This document shows, piece after piece, positions 22,480 to 36,900 of a DNA stretch of 64,000 nt (its first letter is position 1; each line of letters begins with the position of its first letter). Under the pieces are notes generated by a model that made no database searches, was not told the origin of the DNA, and saw only the letters and a program-made list of their open reading frames with translations. The stretch is from Nephrocerus scutellatus. Taxonomy: Eukaryota; Arthropoda; Insecta; Diptera; Pipunculidae. A program made the position numbers and the translations under genes. The stretch covers positions 28,301,777 to 28,365,776 of the forward strand of contig OX352761.1 in NCBI GenBank assembly GCA_947095585.1, given 5' to 3'.

Positions 22480-23390
22480 CTGTGTAAAATTCAGCAAACT
22501 CATGAATACAAAATTCATAAAAGTAAAAAATTGAATCTATTGGCAGCATAGTTTCCAATTTACACAAAAAAACTGTGGATAAATAATAATAGAGGCACTT
22601 ACAAAGACTTGAATTTGACATTTAAAGTTAATAAAACACTTCATTTCACTCAAATAAGTAAATGAAATTTTTGAACGATTTTGAGTTTTTAGCTGTTCTA
22701 TTTCTTCTATTACTTCTATTGTTACGAAATTCAGGCTTTCAAGTTCGTAAAGGATTTTGCAAATAAAGCACAACAAATAACAACAGTAATAATAACACAA
22801 GTTCACAATTTATACTGGTGATAACTTTTAATTTACACAAGAACACTTATAATACTTGTACTTTAAAATAATTCTGCAAGCAAGATCTTTTCAACTGCTC
22901 TGGTTAAATTCCAAACAACTAATGATCTTACTTCGCCTCTAAAAAGCTTCCAGAAACTTCTTATATTATAGACAGAAATATCGAGAAAAGACCAGAAAAT
23001 TGTAGCCTTATTTCCTTATTCACAACTATCGTAATAATAATATATGTAATAATTCATCTTCTAAAAATAGACTGCATGTTCAATCATGTTCTTTTACAAA
23101 AACCGGACAAACCGCACAAACCGGTTTGACTACTTGTTTGACCAGTACACAATGATTCAAACTTGTAGGCGGTTACATTTCAAATTTAAAATAATCTAAA
23201 GTCTTACAGCCTAAAAGTATGCTACATAAAAGTGCTTATTTTTAGTATGCAGTATTTACATTGAGATTTATCTTAGGATTCTAATTCTATTATATGCTAT
23301 TAAAAGCAGCTGTAACGGTAGGCTAGTAATAAAATTTATCGTGATCTAATAAAGTAAATTTATTTTTGCAAGACTAGGCACATTTGTAAA
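22480..23390. other. Unannotated spacer
   Basis: AT-rich, no repeat family or coding segment recognised. Confidence 0.35.
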
Positions 23391-23394
23391 TATA

Positions 23395-24213
23395 GGATTT
23401 CAATTTCAAATTAAGCCATTTAAAATTCAATGCAAACTTTTTCCAAACCAAACGAAACTTTTTCAAATCCATATGAAGCATTTTCAAAATTAAAAGAAAC
23501 TTTTTCAAATCAAAAGAAACTAAAAATTTTTTATTCAATGGAAGGACTGCCTGTCAATTGCTTGTGGCAATTTCATTAGCATATTTGTGTTGTAATTGTT
23601 GCAGTTGTTTCGTTTTGATTATAATTCTCCGAGCATTTTGAATCAAAGTGAAAACATCAATGTTAACGGCAAGTATAAAATTAATATATATAGAAAATGT
23701 ACGGCAAGAAAAAATGTACGAAAGTTCAACGACGACTTTTAAGTCTTTCGGTGTTTTGAAAATAATTGTGCCTATTATATATATGGTCGTAACAAAATGA
23801 CAGTAGAACTTAGAAACCGACAAATATGTCAAAAAGCCGATAAAAATAATTCATTTAGAATTATGAGCGAAAATGTTAGACATTTGGATTCTCACTAGCA
23901 CCAGTTACAGTTATTGAGTTTCGTAAAATACGTTTTATGAAGTATGTAATAAACGAGGCGTTACAAACACTAATTCAAAACGACTGCAACAATTACAACA
24001 AAAAGTGCCAATGAAATTACCACAAGCAGTTAACAGTCAACCCCTCAATTGAAAAAAAAAATTTAGTTTCTTTTGATTTTGAAAAAGTTTCTTTTAATTC
24101 TGAAAAAGTTTCGTTTGGTTTGGAAAACGTTTTATTTGTTTTGAAAAAGGTTTCGTTTGCTTTTGAAAAAGTTTGCATTGAACTTTAAATGGTTTAATTT
24201 GAAATTGAAATCC
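23395..24213. mobile_element. Foldback element with ~230-bp inverted arms
   Basis: The left arm (23395-about 23625) and right arm (about 23983-24213) are inverted copies. Outer ends read GGATTTCAATTTCAAATTAA on both; inner ends share GCTTGTGG(C/T)AATTTCATT and GTTGTAATTGTTGCAGT. Both outer flanks carry TATA (23391-23394 and 24214-24217), a likely target duplication. The outer halves of the arms contain short degenerate tandem units around GAAACTTTTTCAAA, as in Drosophila foldback elements. The roughly 360-bp loop encodes nothing recognisable. Confidence 0.8.
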
Positions 24214-24943
24214 TATAGCTCATGAGCAACTTTAGAGTAACTTGTAATTTTTGTTATGTTGGTAGAAGTTACCCATCGTAAATAGATGGATAACTTTAGG
24301 TAGCATTGGGTGCGTTTTTTCTCGGACAACGAACCGAAAAATATTGTGAATTTATTGTTTTTTAGTATAAAACTCTCTTTAACTATATTCCAATGATGTG
24401 TCAACTTCCTTTTTTTACCTATTTTTCTTGTTTAAATAAAATTTATTTGTTGACATGATAGAAATAATAAATATAATACATAATGTAACAAGAAACAAAT
24501 ATTAAAAAATCATCTTCTAAAAACTTCCAATTTCCCTCGTTTGTCCGCCGAAGAGATAAAAAAATTAATTACTTAAAACTAATAATACATTAAAAAGATT
24601 ATTTATTTGGTTTTGGTAGAAATTAACGCGAAAAACTATGTCGTTGTCCCGGACAATATCCCGAGGAAACTCGCCTCTTGATGTTCGAAAGTTACCCTGT
24701 AATTACTCAAGATTTATTTACGAATGTGGATATTGAGAATAAACGAAAAAAATTCGTCTGACATTTCATTGATCGATTTTGATGTAATCGTATGGTAGCT
24801 AAATTGAATGTAAACAAAATTAGAAAATAATCAAATCGGTTTCGGCTTTCGGTAGTACAAGTAGAAGTGCAAGTACACAAAAATTGCAAATTTTTGTTTT
24901 TCATTTTGCTTTACACTTTTAAATGCGCTAATAAGCAGCAACA
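24214..24943. promoter_or_regulatory. Upstream region of RNF123
   Basis: No coding segment. The start codon at 24944 has a good fly context (AACAATGT). No TATA box or initiator could be assigned with confidence. Confidence 0.3.
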
Positions 24944-27900
24944 ATGTCCATTGGTAAAATTTTCAGTAAAGTTTTCGGCGAACAAATTTTTGTGTCAAAT
25001 TTAAGAGAAAATGAGGACAAGCCACAAGGAAATGTGTCAGCTTCTACAGCGACGGTTGCAGAAGCAATTGCGGTTGCAACCACACCAAAGGTTTCGGAAC
25101 TTCCGATGACCGAGTAAGTACAACACATTTGTGCTTCCATAAAAGGAAAAACCCAAAATTTACTTTTATTCCTCTAAACATGTATAAAAAATATTTTGAA
25201 CACACATTTGAAGAAACAACAATTATTGCAGACAAATTGCCAAGGTAAAACAGTGGCTCAATGAAAAACTACAAAACGTAGATAATAGATGTGAAGAATT
25301 AATCAGTCAACAGAAGTCATTGATGGGGTCAAGGCTTGGGCCCGAAAGGGTTATATTTGATATCGAGTTTGAATCAACGCTAAGGATATCCAGCGACAGA
25401 CTCACTGTACGCTCACAAGGAAGTTTTAATACGGTTAAGGCCAACGTTTGCGTATTTGGCGGCCAGTGGATGTACGAAGTGAGTATTGCTCTAAGTGACA
25501 GAAATTGGTGATTGAAGATGGGTGTAAAATCAAAACTCTTTTTTTCCACTTTTGAAAATTGTTAGAAAACCGAAAAATCTGTTTAAAGCTTAAAAAACGA
25601 TTTAAGCCAGAAATTTTAATCTTTTATGGGAAGCTTAATGTTTTTTTGGAAGCCCAGTATGATCATCATTCATAAATCATTTTGAAAATCATCCCTTGGA
25701 ATAAACGATTTTTGATCCAACCGGTTTTGGACAGAACAGAGCTTTGGGGAATGCCGGTGTTTATGCGGTGAACATTGGATTTGAAACTGTCCAATACGAC
25801 CTGGATTGAACGGTCAGATAGTTACTAGTCTAATCGAGCAAGGCCCTATCAATTCAATAGGCATTCATTTTCGACAAACGAGTTTGATGCCACCCTCTGT
25901 CAAATCCCTTGGAAATATCGAGTGCAACAACTTTACTTTAACTAAATTTGTGAATAGACTGGTTCCACTTTTCGGTGAGATATGCCATCAGATCACCTGT
26001 AGAACGTTGCCTTCGAAAACCGTACTGCTGGTCGCTAACAATTTCCTGAGATTCAAGGTATTGCATAAGCTTACGATTGATCAGCGTTTCCATGACTTTA
26101 GAAAGTATGGATGTTAGCGCAATTGGTCGGTACGAGGAAAGAGATGACGGTTCGCCTTTTTTAGAAACAGGCTGGATAAAGGATGTGTTACAATTCTTGG
26201 GAAGACTCCAGAAGAATAAGATAAATGGAAAAGCCTGCGCAGTGGCAATGCCAACGTTGAAGAACACCTCTTTAAAACTATAGCGGGAATACCATCAGGC
26301 CCAGCAGATAAATAAATGTTGAGATCATTTAATATTATATCCACTTGACGAGTACGAAAGTAAATCTGTCCCATAGAGGATTCGACTCTTGCAAGTACAG
26401 GCGGTGACGAAGAACTATGCGAAGTGTGAAGCAGACAGGAAAACGTCTGTCGGGTCAGCTAGTTAATAATAAAACAAACAAAAATTAAGATTATCGTTGT
26501 AATCTTAGCTAGAATTTAAAATGGAAATTCCCGGGAGCCTTCAAGCACTTAGCTGCTTCTTCCTTCCAGTTCCATACATTTGAAAAATGTCAAAATAATC
26601 GTCTGGTTATTATAAGTTTCTTCTATTTACCTTCTTTTTTATATTTTCTAAGACTATCAGGTGGTATAAAAGAATATCCAGGAGCAGGGAAAACAAGTTG
26701 CAATTGACGTATATTAGATGGGCATGTTTTGTCAGCCAATATAAGCAAGCAACAACCATTGTGGTATTCTTATTTTGGCCACCACATCCGTCAGAAATAT
26801 CCCGTATGAAAGTCTTAGCTGCGAAGTTCAGGTTTAGAAGACGATGATATATCGCTGATGCAATTTCATTGGAACATTTTGGGTGATCATTCTCTGTCCA
26901 AGTCCAAGAGAAAAACATTCTTGAACTTAGACATCCTTATTACAACACTCAAGTTGCACAAATATAACTTACTTGAGTAGTTCGCTGCTTGTCCAGGAAC
27001 TCTTGTCATGGACATATTTTTTTGACGGTCAGAGTATGTTGTCAACAATTTAGGCCTTTCTTCCTTTGCCAGTTGAAAAAAGGCTCCTCCACGGTTTTTG
27101 TGAAGCGTTGACTCAATCATAAGCTTGTATTTTACCGTTGAATTATTGTTCTCCATTTTATATGTTCAACGTGTTTCGAAAGAAAGATTTCTGTTCTTGC
27201 AACAGCCGGTACATTTGGTTTTTTCTCGCACCTCCTTTTAAGCGATTGGTGCGATTTGGACGAGGTGTCCGAGACATGATATCAAAAATCTGTCTTGTTC
27301 GGTTTTGTAACGGTTTTGATTGAACCTTTTTTAAAAACTTGTAGGCGTCTGTTGATTTTATTTCTCGGCAATGAAACTTGTGACCACGTTGATTGCATCT
27401 TGAAAGTTGGGGAAGATTTTTTGCAGAATATCAATAAAGTAAGATTGGTTTATTTATTTAGCAAGAAAATAGTTTTAATTTTACACCCCACAAATAATGT
27501 TTTAGTTGACCTAATGAACACTATAGCATATTTTTAATTTCAATTTCAAAGTTACAAACATTTGTCTCCTTTAACATACAATAGCCATTGCATATTTATT
27601 GAGAATTGATAAAGCTTGTTCCATTATTTTGTCAGTGTTTTTTTTTTTAGTTTTTAAAAATAAACCCTTTTCAGTTTCAACTTCATAGCAAAGGTGTCAT
27701 GCAAATCGGTTGGTGTTCCAGCAAGTGCGTCTTCAATGACAATAGTGGCGTAGGTGATACAAAACATAGTTATGGTTTTGATGGTAGCAAACAAAAAATA
27801 TGGCATATATCTACCAACAAGTGAGTAACATTACCAAAATTACATTGTAAAGACATTTTAATTGAATATATCCCTATGGTCAATGTAAAGGTACGGAGAA

Positions 27901-30900
27901 AATTGGGAATCAGGTGATATCATCGGTGTTTGTTTCGATGTGGACAACGAGAAAATTGAATATTATCGTAATGGCAAATCATTAGGCGAAGCATTTAAAA
28001 AAATAGACAAAGGACCAGGAATATCATTCTTTCCTGCCGTCTCATTAGGATACAACGAGGGGCTAAAGGGGAACTTTGGTAGCTTACCTTTTCGTTATCC
28101 GGTCGAAGGATATCATCCGTTGCAGACGAAACCATATGCCCAATTAGAAAAATCCGACTTGCTTCTTGGTTATTTGGTTAACATAGCTGGCATTCTGTCT
28201 AGGCCAAAGTATCGTAAAGACAAAAAATCCAAAGATCCAAAGTTTTCAACGAAAAAAACTATTTACGCTGTTTTTTGTTCGATGCTCATTGAAAAGTTAG
28301 CTGAAGTCATATTCGATGAGTATGTTATCGAAGATAAGCTTCTGCTGTATATAAAAAATTTGTGTGTATTGAGGTAAGAGAACTTAGTTTTATTTTATTT
28401 CAATAACGCTAATCGGCTATACAAATAAAGTTACAACTTTTTGTGAGTATTAATATGATATAATTTTTGGATAATAATTGCATTGCAGTTAAGGTAATAT
28501 GTTTGTGTGCTAACTAGTTAATATTGTTATTTTTATTTTTGAGAGAAATGTTGGTTGATATCCCCGAAGAAGTTGATATCCATGCAGTATTCATTGACCA
28601 GATTTGTTATTCTGTTCCTTGGCCCGTAGTGTGCATAGTTTTTGGTTGACTTTACTACATGTAGTAGCCTGTGTGATCTTAAGCCAGATTTCGAACAAAT
28701 GAACTAAAGTATTTCGGGCGAGATGATGTGACAATTGACAGATTTATGTAAAAATGTAGCTCGGCAATTCGTCGCCGACTTAGGATGTTGTCGATCCTGA
28801 ACTGTCTATATACATCCTGTGTATGTATATGTGTTCCTCTAATGTGCATATAATATGACAAATATTTCTTCTGTATTTTTTCCAGGACTTTGGTGTGAGG
28901 TGACCACACCACGGTACAGTATTTCAGTATTGGGCGGACTATTGTTGAGAAGAGGTGAATAAGTGTGTTAATTTCATTGAATTCTCTACATGTTCTGAGT
29001 ATGAATACAATAATACGGTAGGCTTGCGACGTTATTTTATCCACATGTTTTGAAAAATTTAATTTGTTATCTACTATCGTGCCCAAGTTTTTAACTGAGG
29101 TAACCTCTGATAGTTGGAGTCTGTTGAGGTAATCGATTATTAGAGCGGGAGAAAGACAGTACCACACATTTACCTATTTTCAGCTTAAGTTTATTTGTTG
29201 TGCAACATCTACTGAGTTCGTTAATATCCTGTTGAATTATGTTTATGTCCTTGACACTGTATATCTTTCTGAAGATTTTCAGGTCATCGGCGTAGAGTAG
29301 GTAATCAGACTTAAGTTTATCTCCAATGTTATTTATGAAGATGTTGAAAAGAATTGGTACCAGGTGTGAACCTTGTAGGAAGCCAGATATAACCTCATAC
29401 TCATCCGATATGTAACCATTTACTCGAACCTGCAGGTATCTGCCTGATAAATACGAACGAAACCATTCCAAGAATTCCATGCCCCTCAATCCATAATGAT
29501 TCAATTTGTTTATTAAAATCTCGTGGTCAACCATGTTGAAGGCCTTACTCAAGTCTGTGTATATTGTTGAGTATCTATATACCTTGGTTCATTGTTTCTA
29601 ATACATAGTTGATGAACGGGTAGAGGTTTCTGGGAGTTGATCTACCACCGATGAAGCCCGTGTTTTTAAATGCGAATGTTAACTGCGGTAAGATGACTTT
29701 CTCAAATAGTTTAGAGGTGGATAACTGGATACAAAACGGTCTATAGTTGGTTACGTCACATCTAGAGCCAGCTTTATGTATGGGACTGATAAACGATATT
29801 TTCCATGCTGTTGGGAAGGCACCTGATTCTAGTTTCCGCTGCAAGCCATTGTATCATTCCATGTCGTTGAAGGTGGAATATCAATATCATTTCTTCTTTG
29901 GTTTTTTATGAAATCCCAAATACGATTTTATCGTATTCTCCGTATTAGCTACGTATTTATCTTAGCATTCACGACCCTTTTTTTGCATTCTTCTCTCAAC
30001 ATACGAAAGTGGTTGTAGGCAGTGGCAGTAGGCAGAAGGATTTTTTGTATTTAGCATGAACCACTTTTTTTTTGTTTGACAATGTTTGTCAATTCATTCG
30101 AGAACCAGCGTGGATAGTTACTACTTTTATTAATATGAATTGGGACGTATTGTGCAACCGCTTCTTTGATTTTATCGTAGAACCATCATCTATTGATTCC
30201 AGTTTATATAGTTCTTAGCAAAAAGCCGTTCAGCCGTACGTAATCTGCATTTTTGAACCAGTATGTCGGTGAATTATTTGATTTAGGGCTGGTTTTAATA
30301 TTGATATGTATATTTATCGTTGGGTGATATTTATCTTCTTAGATGATAATCTCAGCGCTGTTCACTTTTATATCCGTGTTGCTGAAGTCGAGAGTTCGGT
30401 TGTTCACATTACGAATTGTGTTCTATTGCTGAAAATTAGCAAGAGCCATTTCGCTGTATAGTGTGTTTTCACAACGATCTTGTGGGTAGCTACTAGGGAG
30501 GTTATAATCACCAGTCTCCATTAACTTGCTGTTGGGATATTTATCGTTTATATACATTATTGTATCCATATGGTTGTTGAATGTGTCCAGGGATGATAGT
30601 GGTGGTAGATAAACACATGATATTATTATGTCACTCTCTTGGAAATTTAACTTTGACAAAAATTTGTTCGATGTCGTCACTATTAATTTCCAGTAATTCA
30701 GCATAAATGTTTTTTTACGGCAACTAGTACTCCTCTTCGTTTAGGATCACTTGTTATGTCATCTCTGTCTTTTCTAAATAGCACATAATTATCATCAATT
30801 ATTTCTCCATCTGAAATCGATGAAATTAGCCATGATTCACTTACACATATAATATCACCATTAGCACGCTGAAGAGGTTAAGAACTGTTTTAGCTTGGTC

Positions 30901-33900
30901 CTTAAACCTCTTGTATTTGGATAATATACGATTAATTTACGTTTTTTTGTACTTTTCTTTTGCCCTACGAAAAGTCTATACTCTAATTAATTTTTTTCTT
31001 TTGTATGTACCATGCTTAAAAAATACTTAGAAGTGAGGCCGATAAGGACTCAATCATTATACCGGGTAGTATAGATAGCACTCTTGGAACACTGCTCTCC
31101 ACACTTTGGAACTATATGGAGGCCGACGAGATAAAATTTATTCTCAAAAAGTTAATCAATATCCTACTGGCGTCGTTTACGCAAATATCCAAGGGCTTGG
31201 ACTATGAAAGGCAAAGAAAAGTTATTGTCATTCTTAACTGTATTTGCAATCATCCAGTGACAAGGAAATTCTATTTGGAAAATAAATTCTTTAAAAAGAA
31301 TTGGTGGGTGAAAGTTTAAGCTTGTTGAAATGTAAAAGATAATCTAGAAAACTTATTTATTAGCCTTCCCCTGTTTTTGTACTTGAGACCCCCAGAATAT
31401 ACTTTCATGAAGGAGCTTTTACCCGATGAAATGGTCTGGACCGAAGGTACTTTTTTTAGTGTTATAATGTAGAACAAATAGTGGTAAAAAGTTGATTTAG
31501 TCCAAGGACAGTTCCATTGCAAAAAGTTATATATTTTGTCCCAGATGATCTTTGCTTATGGTAAAAACAAGTTTCTTTTAATGTTGAATTCAGGCATTGG
31601 CGGGCCAAAATGTGAATATTTCATCATTTGTGAGAAGATAACAAAATCCGTTGATGCTCTCTATGTGTTGCAGAAAAGTCTTATTCAGAATCTGTTAACA
31701 AATACCGATGGCGACGATATGTTTCCATCAAGCCGTAAGATTTTTATCAGCAAATTAAGACGATATGTCATTGACAGCAGCCAAGAACAAAAAGTAAACT
31801 ACTGTACATTTTTCAATTCCCAGTAATAAACTAATGATTTATGTAAACAGCCTCTGCAGTCATTGTTCTTTTTGCAATCAACCTTACATCATCCAATTGA
31901 ATCGCCTATAGCGCTCTCGTTCCTTTGTATTCTAGTCGATGTGGCAGCAACACTTTTTGACCAAGAACTTCCTATTGATACAGTATCAGACATTGCTTCA
32001 AAATACTTCTTCGATGGAACATTTGAGTATCACGGTTTTGATCGACTGGGAGGGGTTTTGTCCCATTTGCGTAAAGTCCATCGAACCGATATCGCTCAAC
32101 ACTTGGGCGCAGATCAAGCGACAAGGCTAAGCGACGCAGAAAGGTCTTTGGTTAGATTTAGAGATTTTGGTAAGGTTTCACATAATTGAATAGAAACAAT
32201 TCTTTGTATTTCTTGTGTTGTTGTTAAAAGCATTGGTACAATTTTTATTTCTTTCACAGATTCCACAAATTTTCTTACATCAGCGAATCTCAATAACATT
32301 GCAATTGTGGGACGAACGCAAGGGTACGTACTACCCTTTTGTTTCTTTGTTTTTCTATAAATTTTACATCTCTACTCATTTCTAGCAATCTAATGACAAT
32401 AATACAACGTCCTGTAAACAATCACCTTCACGTAAGTGAAATATTGCCTGGAAATGAAGATGTGAAAACAGCTCTCTGTGAACTTGTCGATATTGCAATT
32501 CTTTATTACTATTCAGTAGCTCACAAATATGTCGTTAAGGTAAGTGCAATATCGATGAATGTCGATTTTAATGTGCAGCGCTATTTTTTGTAAATACTAG
32601 ATTTCAGCTGTGCGCGATGAAATTGCTGCTCTGAATGAAATTTTAAATGAAACAACGTTTTATCGTAAGGATGTCGAAAATAAATTGCGAGCACTAGAGG
32701 AATGCGGTGGCAGTGGATTCAGTGCTACGCACAGCCATATGATGTCGGAGCTAAAATTAAAATTTGGACACCGCGAAAATGTGTTTGCTGTAAGCTTAGT
32801 TTTAATTTGTGCCGAAAATATAATATTTAAAAGAATGAATAACTTAATGTACTTTTATGCAGAAACGTTCCATTGAACTGGCACGCAAACAATCGTGGTA
32901 CAGAGCTGTTGCTCTGGGAGAAGCACGCCGTACATTGCTTATTTGGTTGATGGGAAAAACTCTAAAAACTCTACAGGTTAGTTAAGGTTATTTTGACAAC
33001 TTAAAAACTCTTGTGTTCAGTTTTATAGTGAAGATTAAATGCTAAGATTTAGAGATTGAGAAAAAATTAAGTATAGTGGGAACGCCTAACTTATATATAA
33101 ATGGAAAAACTCTTTAATAAATGTGAGCAAATAAACCAAACAAGTCTATAGCAGGGTTTGAACCTACCTAATTAAAAAACGTTTTTACATATTCTACTTT
33201 TGTAAATCATTAATTTAATAAACATGCAAACTTAGTCTAACTACATCATTCAAATATTAATTTAATTTAAAGAAATCTTCTGAATTGGGGCCACTCTTTG
33301 CTTTTGTACCTGAAGTTTATATTAATATTTTGCCAATTCTTCTCGATACCATTTTGGAGTTTAGTTTTCATGACTTAAAAGCACAATTTGATGTTTGCGG
33401 TAAGTTTAGTAAATGGTAGAGTTTCAAAATATTTTTCAAATGTCTCACACTACGTAGATGCAGAAGATGTCATAATGGATGCAGCTGCCTTTCTCAGTGA
33501 ACACTCAGCAGATCCGCGGATAGTTTTGGCTTCGTGTAAAGATTCGTTGCTACAAGCAATTGGGACGTTGACATGCCACGAATCGGGAATTAGAGCACTC
33601 GAAGAGGCACCAAAAAGAAGGTACTAAAAATGAGTTTGAAAATTTAGGAATTTTTTGGAATTGCAACTTTCACAGTCGATTGGCGCTGATAAAAGCGCTT
33701 TTGCGGCCATATGAGAACCGCGCATGGGGTCAAAGTAATTGGTTGCTTCTGCGATTCTGGATGGGGGAAGGATTTGCTTACAGAGATTCGCGCCAACCTA
33801 GTATCTGGCAGGGCGGAAACGAACCCATGTCGATAGGATTGTGTAGAAGTCGTGCCAAAAATGAAACGCATACAGGTCTCCTGCATCACATCGCACCAGC

Positions 33901-36900
33901 AAATCCTTCAAAACATTTTCAGGTTGTAGTTTTTAACTCATCTTGTTTTAAAGCTTTTAATCAAACTTTTTTATCCAATTATTTTAGCATTTAATTGGCA
34001 CTCGACTTAAAGAAGACGAACCATTCGCGACGGCATTTTTAAATTCAGTTCTTAGTCAACTTAATTGGGCTTTTTCAGAATTTATTTTACTACTACAAGA
34101 GGTACGTAGACATTTTATTTTAATTATTATCCTTAACTTTTACTGAAAGTTGCTGTTTACAGATTCAAAATACAGCAAATCGCCAGGAAAACATCGTCTT
34201 CGAACCAAAACAACTGAAAATCTGTTCCATGTGCTTTGAATTAACTGTTTCGCTAATGCGTTGCCTCGAGATGGTTATAGTTATTGCACCAGATATATTC
34301 CATGATTCGTCGCGGCCAAATAGTGATTTGATATTGAATAGAGTTTGTCAGCTAATTAGTCAGGTACTATCGAGGGTAACAGTGCCGCCGGGTTGCTTTC
34401 AATTCGTCGTCGATATGTGTTCGTCGGATTTAATTTCGGTGACACATTTTTCTATAATAACCGCAGCACTTGGAATTTTGCTTGCGCTAATGAGACCCGA
34501 AATCGACGATAAAAAGCCAGTTAAGGTGAATGATGATGTTTTTGCTTTTATGAAGGTTTTTTTTTATTCAATTATCTTTTGACATAGATAACACGAATAA
34601 GTCGCTCATTTTTGACGGATCCTAGTTTTCAAATCGCTAATCTGGAATTCGCATTGGGTGAAATTAAAACACCAATCCTACAGCAGGCAGAAATACCAAG
34701 GGGAAATTTTGATCCACAAACAAGAGGACACATTGATCCACTCACGAATGATGTTCGTGTTACAATCCCAGCCACTTCGTCGAAACGTATACGAGCAAAT
34801 CCACCAATTATCAAGTTTTCCTTAAATGATTGTAAGTACAATTGCATTTTTTTATTTTTATAATTAACACATGCTCAAGGGGTTTGCACCCTTATAATGC
34901 TTAGCAAAGCGTGGGCGTTTGGAAATTAAGGAGGAGGAAAAGGTGAGATGTCTATGTGAGATGTGTCTTGAATGACTGTACATCATACAAATGCGGACAC
35001 ACAGAGTCGGGCAATTTATTCCACATAATTATTGTGCGGCTAAAGAAGAAATCTCTGAATAGGTTGGGACGTCAAAAGATACGTCTAATGGGAGACTCGT
35101 CAGCTCGAGTTGAGGCACGGGTATTTCTGTTGGGTTGGAGGATGAGCGGGATGTATCTGTTTATTTCTTTTAAACACCGCTTATGAAAAAAGCGATAAAA
35201 CAGTGACAAGCAGGAAACATTCCTAGGATGTTCAAGCGATTCGATTGCTTTTGTGATATCTGCGTCACCAATAAGTTTTATTGCGCGGTTCTAAATTCTG
35301 TCGAGTAGATGCAGAATGGTCTTGGGAGCAGCTCCCCAGACAATACAGTTGTATTCAATTTTAGGGCGAATACATGCCAGATCTGAATGAAGGAGTGAAG
35401 TACATCTTGCACCGTTTTAGCAAACCTAAAAATTTCGCAGCATTCACTAAGAATTTCCTGAGATTCAAGAGATTGTATAAGCTTACGATTGATCAGCGTT
35501 TCCATTACTTTAGAAAGTATGGATGTTAGCGCAATGGGTGGGTACGAGGAAAGAGGTGATGGTTCGCCTTTTTTAGGAACAGGCTGGACTAAGGCTGTTT
35601 TTCAATTCCTTGGTAAGACTTCAGAAGAATAAGATAAATGGAAAAGCCTGCGCAGTGGCAATGCCAACGTTGAAGAACAGCATCATCATCAGTCCCACCA
35701 GATTTATGAATGTTGAGATCATTTAATACTCTAGCCACTTGAATAGTACGAAATTACATCTGTCCCATAGAGGATTCGAGTCTTGCAAGTACAGGCGGCG
35801 ACAAAGCGCAAAGCAGATTGGTCTTGTCTATAGAGCTGACAGTTGAAATGTCAATGTGAATGAGCGTTGGAATTGAAGAATTGTAGATGAATTGTACAAA
35901 TGTAGATGTATTTAAAACGACTTGAAATTAAATTTGGGCTGTTCTGCGATTAACGTGTTGTTACGAAAATAGACTTTACAGCGTTATTGGTAGACTCAGT
36001 TGCTTAAGAGCATTAATTGAATTGTATTATTGTGTATAAAAGTTATATGTGGTACTTGTACTATATATCTAGTTGTACTTGCATGTACTTGTATACAAAA
36101 GTTATCTGGAGAGTTTTATGTAAGATTATAACAGAATGTTCTGGTATTTGGAAAAGATTAAAACATTCTCGAGACTGTTGTTTGGGTAAGAATACCCCAT
36201 ACTTTGTTACAGTTAGTTATGATTTGGATTTGTACCAGAGTACTTGTAAGTAGATAGCGCAGTGAATATAAGTGTTGTTTGTGTGAATTATAAGTTATCA
36301 CCAGTCTAACTTTGTAAACTCTTGTTGTAATTTGTGAACAAACGAACTTTGTTGTGTTTTTATTTGCAAAATCCATTAGAAAGCCTATGTTTCGTAAAAA
36401 TATCATTTTTTATTCATGCTATACGGCAACGATTTAGTCTGCCACTTGCTTAAAACCAAAAATCCTTTTTCAAAGACCTTCCGTGCTTTTTTCAACTATC
36501 TATCACGGGCAATTATCTATTAAAAATATTTTCATTTGATTTGCATTTCACAAAAGTAGTCTGCTAGTAAAATATGTATAAATTGTTAACCTAATAAATT
36601 TCCTTACAGATCCCACTCACGTTACGAATGAGGAAATCGATGATGTTCGCAAATTAATTGAAATGCTGCGCATAAAACAGTCTTTGCTCTCTGATATAAC
36701 TTTACCTTCGGAGGATTCGCTTTGTCCGATTTGTTGTGCCAAGCCAATTGCTGCCACGTTTAATCCATGCAAACATCAGTCTTGCAGGTAAACTAATGCA
36801 CTTATTTAAATAAATAAAAAATACATCTACCTTATTTCATATACTTTAGCAATTGCATTCTGCAGCATTTAATGAACAGCAAAGTATGTTTCTATTGTAA

